The notes under the pieces are model-generated. The model searched no databases and was not told the DNA's origin. It saw only the letters and a list, made by a program, of their open reading frames with translations. DNA of 64,000 nt, from assembly GCA_036362985.1 (NCBI GenBank), contig JAYGXS010000010.1, positions 12,908,958 through 12,972,957 of the forward strand, written 5' to 3'. A program made the translations under genes and the position numbers. Shown here in pieces: positions 57,737-64,000 of the stretch. Within the stretch, counting starts at the first letter, position 1. The number at the start of each line of letters is the position of its first letter. Source of the stretch: Ligula intestinalis (lineage: Eukaryota; Platyhelminthes; Cestoda; Diphyllobothriidea; Diphyllobothriidae).

Positions 57737-57912
57737 GAGAAGAAGAAGAAGACTCAATCAATCACTGGGACAATATGTTTATTCGCCTGATGTTTCGACA
57801 TCCGTCGCGGATTCCTGCTACTCATGTCTCTGATGATGAATCCGTGACGGATGCCGAAACGTCAGGCGAATAAACATATTGTCCCAGTGATTGATCGAGT
57901 CTTCTTCTTCTC
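57737..57912. repeat. Head-to-head PLE tails forming a long hairpin
   Basis: 57737-57814 and 57838-57912 are inverted copies of ~75 nt with about five differences and one 3-nt indel, around a 23-nt spacer. Each arm is a PLE tail (GTCAGGCGAATAAACATATT, GTCCCAGTGATTGAT, TCTTCTTCTTCTC). The right arm keeps an intact CTGATGA (57830-57836), stem ATCCG/CGGAT (57840-57852) and GAAAC (57856-57860). Confidence 0.85.
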
Positions 57913-58635
57913 AAACGCGTATATCTCTGATCATTAGTGTGTTCAGTGTATGCCTACCCTAACTGACGCAGGTGGTGATTACTGCACGCTTACTGCCACG
58001 TCATATCTAGGGTAACCGTTCCCATGATGTCGCAATACCATCGAACAGCTACAAGACAATGCTGACTCTCCTGCCCACATGTTTCGGGATTTGTTATTAC
58101 GGTCACTAGCGACTTACCTCGTGCAGGCGGTATCTTTGCAACCGAAACTGTGACTCTTATGAAAAGAAAAGAGGTCTTCGGAAAATTGAGAAAAACACAG
58201 GTAACAGTGGCCTGTCGCCAAACGAAATAAAGAGTGGCGTTGGGGATTGTTGCACTGGAATGTCTTGTGGGGACAGCAGCAGGGGGATGATTCAAATGTT
58301 CCGGTCAGGGTTGGGGGTGAGGGGAGGACTATTAAAAGTCGGGTAGTGGTTCACCTGTCATGGGGGGAGGTGCTATCAGGGAATTCCCACTCGGTTGAAT
58401 AGCTGTATGCAACTGTTGTCTGAAGGTAGGCGCGAGTCAGTGAACCGTGCATGCGGACCTTCCCAGTGTCCATCCAGATTGACTAATATACACAGGACCC
58501 CTGAACGTCCCTTTCGACTCATGAGGGTATCAACGGATAGTCTATAGCTCTAACTGAAGCGGCATAGGATTCTACACATAGGCCCGATACAGGAAAAACA
58601 TTCAAAAATTCTCCCGACTCGCCTCTCATAAACTC
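57913..58635. other. no recognisable gene
   Basis: A strong GTAAGT donor-like site occurs on the minus strand at 58117 but no gene could be assembled around it. Confidence 0.3.
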
Positions 58636-58639
58636 TACT

Positions 58640-59175
58640 TAACCGAACTATGAGTGGGAACCAGTGTGGATATTGGCAAAGGAATGCAGACGGCAGAGAG
58701 CACTTATATGCTCCCCGAAATACAAAAGGTGGGGCTGTGGTGACTCACTCCACATATGCGAGCATGTCCGATCGCCCACTGCTGCTAACGCGTACGTCCT
58801 TTCTGAGGGCGGCCTCTGCAACAGCCAATCACAGATCCGCAAAGGCTGGTCTCTCCCGCCAGCGAATAGGACGCAGGCACTCCTGGTCGATGCAGTTTGT
58901 CATGCCAATAACCGTCAAGGCAACCAGACAATGCCCGTTCTCGGTGCCGCTTGAATGTCTGCTACTAAAACCGCACTTGGACTCGACTGGCTCTTCTGTC
59001 TGGTTATATGCTGTCCAAGTCAAATCTCTGTCCATCTATTCTCCTTTCCTTGTGTACGCAATACACTCTTCCATCTACTCTGGCCTTCACCGACTTCTTC
59101 TCCACTAAATAACCATGGTCTGAAGATCGCAGTGGCACGGTTTAACTCACTTAACCCCCTGCGATAAAGCTACGC
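58640..59175 (+). repeat. Family A copy 11
   Basis: Most complete copy: CTCTGCAACAGCCAATCACAG, CTCTGTCCATCTATTCTCC, TACGCAATACACTCTTCC, ACTCTGGCC, AAGATCGCAGTGGCACGG and ACTTAACCCCCTG. A Tigger element inserted just beyond its end. Confidence 0.65.
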
Positions 59176-59335
59176 ATGATTCGATGAGGGGGAACTACAG
59201 TGGAGTCCGGTTAATGTGGACACCTCCGTTCCAGGCCAACTGTCCATATTAACCGGTTATCCACATTAAGCGAACTGACCCCAAACCAGTCGTTTCTATG
59301 TACAAAAAAACAGAATTTTGCATCTGAATGAAGTT

Positions 59336-60900
59336 TTATTGAAAGAAAATACTCAGTTTTGATTGCTTTGGTGGAAACTTTTCTCTTAAAGCTCCCCTAA
59401 AATTCTTTATCACAGTGTCAAAATTCTCCACATCATAACCTTGATGTCGATGCCCCGTTTCGAGTACAGCCAATGACGCCCTCATTTCTTTTGATGGGAC
59501 TGGGGGCTCGACTTCTTCGTCGTCCTCTTCAGACTCTTCTTCCTGCTCGTCTGGTACCTTCTTGGCATCTGCAACTGCTTCGGCGAGTTCGCTTGTCATC
59601 TCCTCCAGTGTTGCTTCCTCGGCGACTTCGGCATCGTCGTCGATTGAAACCCACTCTAGAAAACTCTCGATCCTATTCTCTGTCACGTCTTCTGGGATCG
59701 GAATCGCGACTTCATTCTCTGCAACTTCCTCTTTAGTGGTGACGAAGCCCCCTTTCCTCCAGCAATTTACGATTGTCTCCGACGTCACCTTTTTCCACGA
59801 AGTGCTCAACATCTCCATGGCCTGAAAAACGTCAATCTTCTTCACAACGTTGTGAGCCAAACGCATGCCAGTCTCATTGTCTTCCACTAGGTCTTGGATG
59901 ATCTGCAAAATCTCTCGCCGGATCGCGGTCCGAAAGAAGGCTTTAAGAGATCGAATGATGCCCTGATCACAGGGTTGCAGAACTGAAGTTGTGTTGGGTG
60001 GCAAAAATCGAAGTGTGATGTTCCTCAGTCCTTCGACTCGAGTGTGGCACTGCAGTTATCGGCCAAGAGAAGGATCTTGCGCTTCTGGCGCCCCATTTCG
60101 AGGTCAAGTTCTCGTAAGAAATTTTCCCACAGCCCAGACGTCATCCATGCGTTCTTCCCGAATGCGTAATGCACTCCCGATGGAATGTTCTTTCCTTTTA
60201 AGCACCTTGGCTGCTTTGATTTCCCGATCACAAGAAGCGGCAGTTTTTCTCCTTCCAGACTACACGTAACCAGAGCGATGATTCTGTCTTTCACCGTTTT
60301 GAATCCCTTTGCCGACTTCTTTGACGTCTGGGTCAGGTACGTTGAGTCTGGAAGCGCCCGAAAATAAATTGCTGTCTCGTCAGTGTTGAAGACATCCTTG
60401 GGTTGAAACTGCTTCAACAGGTCAGGCCAATCTTTCTTGAGGAAATCATCAGCTCTGGAGGTGTCGGCTTCTGCTGTCTCACCACGCAGAGTCGCAAAGA
60501 CGAGTCCATTCCTCTTCTTCCACCTCGCAAACCACCCTACGGTGTGAGTGAAGTTGACTCCCGCTAATTCTGCGATGTTTGCAGCCTTCTCAATAAGCAG
60601 CGGACCATTGAGAGGGATGTTACGATCGTGGGCCCAATGATAAAACTGCAAAAGTGCTGCCTCGATATCCTTGTCTTTTCCATATCTATTGCGTTTCTGT
60701 GCATGGCCTTGTTCATCTTCTGAAGCCTCACGACGAAGTTCCTCCTCTTTTTTCACCAATTTTCCCAACATCGACTTGGAAACTCCAAGCTGGTCGGCTG
60801 CCTCTCGAAGACCAATTCGGGGTGACTGCTTCTTAAGGTCATGGAACTTGTCCAAAACATCCAGTTTCTCTGTTGGTGTTTGATCCTTTCGCTTCCCCAT
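59336..60900 (-). pseudogene. Tigger/pogo-type transposase with one frameshift
   Basis: Cut-and-paste transposase. The N-terminus (60900-60640) has a CENP-B-like helix-turn-helix, with IGLREAADQLGVSKSMLGKL as the first unit and the second DNA-binding unit around GPLLIEKAANIAELAG. The catalytic DDE_1 domain shows NTDETAIYF (first Asp) and LLADNCSA (second Asp); after the frameshift, LQPCDQGIIRSLKAFF supplies the third. Near 60045 one base is missing, or two extra are present, just after LLADNCSA; the next frame resumes immediately and runs to 59336. The C-terminus is acidic and ends QSKLSIFFQ, which fits a PCNA-interacting PIP box. Apart from the frameshift no lesion was seen, so inactivation looks recent. 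Confidence 0.92.
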
Positions 60901-61050
60901 CTGGGAAAGAAGGGAAAGAAAGATTTCAGAAGTCGAAGAACGACAGTCAAAAGAACTTCACTTCCTCGAGATCAGCCTCCACACGTACACAACCACAGGC
61001 AAACCAACAGAAAAGCTTTGTGTATTGTTCATCTGAAGCAAAACTTTCAG

Positions 61051-61289
61051 AACAGGATGCGGGAATTCCCCGCCGCGGGTGATTTGGACTGGATTTTTGA
61101 CAAAATCTGTGGAAAAGCAGATAAGGGAGACAAGGGTGAGTATATGGGAGCAGGGCAGGGGGAGTGGGAATAGCCAAGATAACGTATTGGCGGCCTCCTT
61201 CGACAACTGCACCTCCCAACTGTGGCGAACAGGACGCGGGAATTCCCCGCCGCGGGCGATTTGGACTGGATTTTTGACAAAATCTGTGG
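61051..61289. repeat. 62-bp direct repeat within Tigger
   Basis: 61051-61112 and 61228-61289 differ at two positions and share GGAATTCCCCGCCGCGGG and GACTGGATTTTTGACAAAAT. They are 177 bp apart, in the region upstream of the transposase. Confidence 0.9.
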
Positions 61290-61449
61290 GTCGACCGACC
61301 GGTTGACAGCTTGGTGCTGACAACATTAAGCGGTGGCCGTCCAGATTAACCGGAGGATTTTACTATGGAGAAATTCCGTTCCTGGCCAACTGTCCACATT
61401 AAGCGGTTGTCCACATTAACCGTGTCCACATTAATCGGACTCTAATGTA

Positions 61450-62207
61450 TTCTCATACCCTAACCCTACCGACATTTCGACCGTCGGTTTCGACGATACG
61501 CACCGCGTGCTTCAGCAAGCTGAAGACAAGCGCAGTGACTTGCGTGTGGATTAATTCTAAGTGATAGTTGACCTGCATAGCATCTACCACACACGCTCTC
61601 TCTCTCTCTTTGCCCAGTGTCAAGACAGAGTCAAGAAGACAGGAGGTGAGATCGCACGCAGGTGGCTGACCTGACCGAAGCCGCTCTTATATGAAACGGG
61701 TCCAGAGCGATGGGCAATGAAGTAAAATGAGACACACTGGCTGCAAGCTTTCGGTTATTTATACTACAATGCGCTGACCAGGACTTCCACAGTAACAGAA
61801 GCCATGTGTGTTTTGGACTGCTATTGCCAGTCATCAGTATGGTAGAGAAACGAGATAAGTTTGTTCATATCTGTAGGTCATTCTGATGCATTTATATCAT
61901 TCTTTTCGGATTGGCTAGCTTTCTGTCCAATCAGCTCCACGAAGGAAGAGCAAGAATGAGCCGAGCAACTTCTCACAGACCTTGACCTATCGGGTCGTAG
62001 CCAATGAAGAGACGCTGTCGAGGCCGTACTAGCACGTACATATTTATCCCAGACACCAACAGAGTTTTGTGGAGACCACGAACAGGGATCACGACTACTA
62101 ACTGCTCGGTTGCTCTTCTCTAAAGCAGACTGAGTTATTGAAGTAGACCCTGATCAGAGCTACACAAGTGCACTTCAAGCTATAAGAATAACTTAATCCA
62201 ATCTGTT
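61450..62207. other. no recognisable gene
   Basis: Unassigned; includes a short CT microsatellite near 61592-61610. Confidence 0.35.
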
Positions 62208-63104
62208 AGAATTCAAACTGTTGCTGGTTGTTGTCGAAAGAGAGCTCACGAAGATCCAGGACCTGCTTCGAGAGAACGGGTACCCTGACAAGTTTATTCA
62301 AACGAACATGATGGAGAGAGAACGCAAACCCTTAACACCCACCGTGGAAAAGAAGACCCTTTTCCTTAAAGTCCCCTTTTAAGGGGACGCAGCAAGTGAA
62401 CTGTTAAGCCGACGCCTTAACTAAGCCGTATCACGAACCTTCCCAGCGGTGAAATTTCGGGTGATATTCTCAACAAACCCGGTCCTACACAGAGAAGGTA
62501 AGGATAAGCTGCCAACCTAGACCACTTCCATGTGCATTTACTCATTTACTTGTTCCTGTGGAGCAGGTCACATAGGTCGCACGAGCTGGCGCTTATCCAA
62601 GAGGATATGGGAGCATCTGCCAGCATGGCTTAACAAAGGCGAAGTCAGGAACATCAACAGTTCTATTCTTGCTCATATGGTGGACTCTGGACACCGTGTT
62701 GACCCGAAAGAAGCCTTTAAGGTGATCTACAAGGTCTCACCAGATTACCCGAAGTCCCTGGGTTAATGGCTGTTGGCAACAGCGGAGGCCACAGCCATTC
62801 GCCTGATGAAGCCGGTGTTGTGCGCGCAGAAGAACCTTCTTCAGGCCCCAAGCTTAGCATGGCCAACGGCCGCAGAACTACCAGCATTTTCCACGCGTTC
62901 TTTCCCCCCTCCCTCTCCTAATGACCCTGTCACTACCCATTTTCTATCAACCCAAGCCCCCATTCCCAAGACTAAGTTGATTAAAACGATAATTAATTGC
63001 TTGTTACCCTGTACCTTCCCCTTCCATATAAATGTAATGGCCCGAAGAGAATTTATCGAAAGTATACGTATGCTCGCCAACTGTCCTTCTGAGAATTCAA
63101 ACTG
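62208..63104 (+). mobile_element. 5'-truncated Penelope-like insertion with 13-bp target duplication
   Basis: AGAATTCAAACTG occurs at 62208-62220 and again at 63092-63104. The 871 nt between begin within the PLE linker (TKIQDLLRENGYPDKFIQ). They continue through CIYSFTCSCGAGHIGRTS (GIY-YIG cysteine region, near 62530) and SILAHMVDSGHRVDPKEAF to SLAWP near 62870. The remaining ~200 nt are the 3' end, which finishes CCAACTGTCCTTCTG. Stops are present in the linker. The preserved duplication suggests a fairly young insertion. Confidence 0.88.
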
Positions 63105-64000
63105 CTACTAGCGCATTTTGGTGAGGCTGATCTCCGGGTAACTCTTCGCGTTCCGATCGGGCAATTGAATAAAATTCAAACAGGTATTATGCGACAAAAT
63201 GAGGGTGACAGACCTTCCGATAGTCACTAGCAGCTTAGTTTAATGTACTCCAATTCCTTTGTCACCTTCTGATTTTGGTAAATAATTCAAAAGACATTTG
63301 CGCGCGAGGCTAGGCATACCCTCATCGTGCCAAACAGTCCCGGACAAGTCTGCACGTTCAGCCGAGTTCTTAATGAACTAGCGGATTTTTTTACTCCAAG
63401 GAAAGCGAACACTGCAGCCGACATGGAATCAGTTCGAAAACAAAGCTACCTGCTTATGTAAGTAATCGCAATACTGTATTGAAGATATTCACCAAGCGGA
63501 TGCATCTAAGCAGTTTGCTGTTTGCGCTACCTTCTCTATGATCGCGTTTCCTGTCTTCCAAATTTACAATCCTTCAGATGCGTAGTCGTCAATTGTGGGC
63601 TTCTTAATCCCTGAAAACTATGGTTCGCTCTTATGTTACGCCGCCTGAAGTCCCCTTGCCCGGACCCGACTTTTGCGTCTCTGTTAACTTCCCTGACTTT
63701 CTATCCCGCTGTCAAACCCAAAAATAACAACTATCAAGACAGTACGATACTCAACAATGGATACACAAAGTCAAGAGCTAAGGGAGCCGACCAGATCGCC
63801 TGACTCTAGACAAGGGAATGACACAAGTTCAGCAGCAACGCCACGCAGGGCGAAACTAGTCTTGAGAAGGCGTGTGTGCGTTAGTGGGAGAGGGGTGTGG
63901 CTCTGTTTTGATGTGATTTCAGGAGGCAATTCATGTACCATCAGGATTGGTCTGAAACACCAGCGCGAAAAGAGGGGCAGGGAGGGCTGGACGAGTGGTT
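63105..64000. other. no recognisable gene
   Basis: No coding region or named repeat recognised up to the window edge. Confidence 0.35.

Larger units (their letters stand above)
59198..61447 (-). mobile_element. Tigger/pogo DNA transposon, 2250 bp
   Basis: Bounded by TA target duplications at 59196-59197 and 61448-61449. The left end is CAGTGGAGTCCGGTTAATGT; the right end, inverted, is CATTAGAGTCCGATTAATGT. Both continue GGACAC, so at least 23 of 26 terminal positions agree. Further copies of TTAACCGG- and CCACATTAAG-like words lie just inside each end. One transposase gene fills the left two thirds, and a 62-bp direct repeat lies in its upstream region. Confidence 0.93.

Noticed and set aside
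58116..58157. Possible 38-nt minus-strand exon with a perfect GTAAGT donor
   Set aside because: No neighbouring exons, homology or frame support; isolated splice-like sites are common by chance.
61592..61610. CT dinucleotide microsatellite
   Set aside because: Too short to be notable.
1..64000. CRISPR arrays, bacterial operons, rRNA genes or viral genomes
   Set aside because: No regularly spaced repeats, no compact co-directional genes and no rRNA or viral structural signatures; all reverse transcriptases belong to retrotransposon families.

Overview
The window looks like flatworm nuclear DNA, most plausibly a diphyllobothriid tapeworm (Spirometra, Dibothriocephalus or Schistocephalus type). 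This is an inference from three things. Two conserved animal genes contain introns of only 31-38 nt, close to the ~36-nt introns known from tapeworms. Penelope-like retroelements (PLEs) are very dense. RTE and CR1 LINEs, a C2H2 zinc-finger LINE tail and a short dispersed repeat of the kind seen in these worms are also present. Nothing is prokaryotic: there are no operons, rRNAs or CRISPR arrays. A 400-N assembly gap lies at 6984-7383.

Three host genes can be supported. (1) A signal peptide peptidase gene (HM13/SPP family) runs on the minus strand from 46157 to 33045. I assembled it from ten exons that join in phase into a 376-residue protein with the YD, GLGD and PAL signatures. Its first six introns are 31-65 nt; its last three are 1.2, 4.8 and 5.8 kb and are filled with mobile DNA. 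(2) An alpha-tubulin gene runs on the minus strand at 56109-54497, with an intron directly after the start codon and a TATA box. (3) A small orphan single-pass membrane protein is encoded on the plus strand at 1177-1749, with a strong splice acceptor three bases before its ATG.

Most other recognisable sequence is mobile DNA. 3.8-18.2 kb holds several PLE remnants, a CR1-like LINE broken by the gap, a zinc-finger LINE tail and LTR-like repeats, ending in a foldback element. 20-31 kb is mainly short dispersed repeats (families A and B). 29.5-31.0 kb and 40.2-42.3 kb are diverged copies of one sequence, and the second serves as the empty site for a 244-bp hAT MITE in the first. 31.7-32.8 kb is another PLE. 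34.8-38.3 kb, inside the last SPP intron, carries an inverted pair of PLE ends and an RTE LINE. 48-52 kb holds a CR1 fragment, two Ty3/gypsy remnants and a tRNA-like SINE head. 59.2-61.4 kb is a nearly intact Tigger/pogo DNA transposon with one frameshift. 62.2-63.1 kb is a 5'-truncated PLE bounded by a 13-bp target duplication.

The most interesting structural signal is a short motif at or near the 3' ends of several PLE copies: a CUGAUGA-like box, a stem-loop, then GAAA(C). That is the core layout of a hammerhead ribozyme. Two loci carry these ends as inverted pairs.
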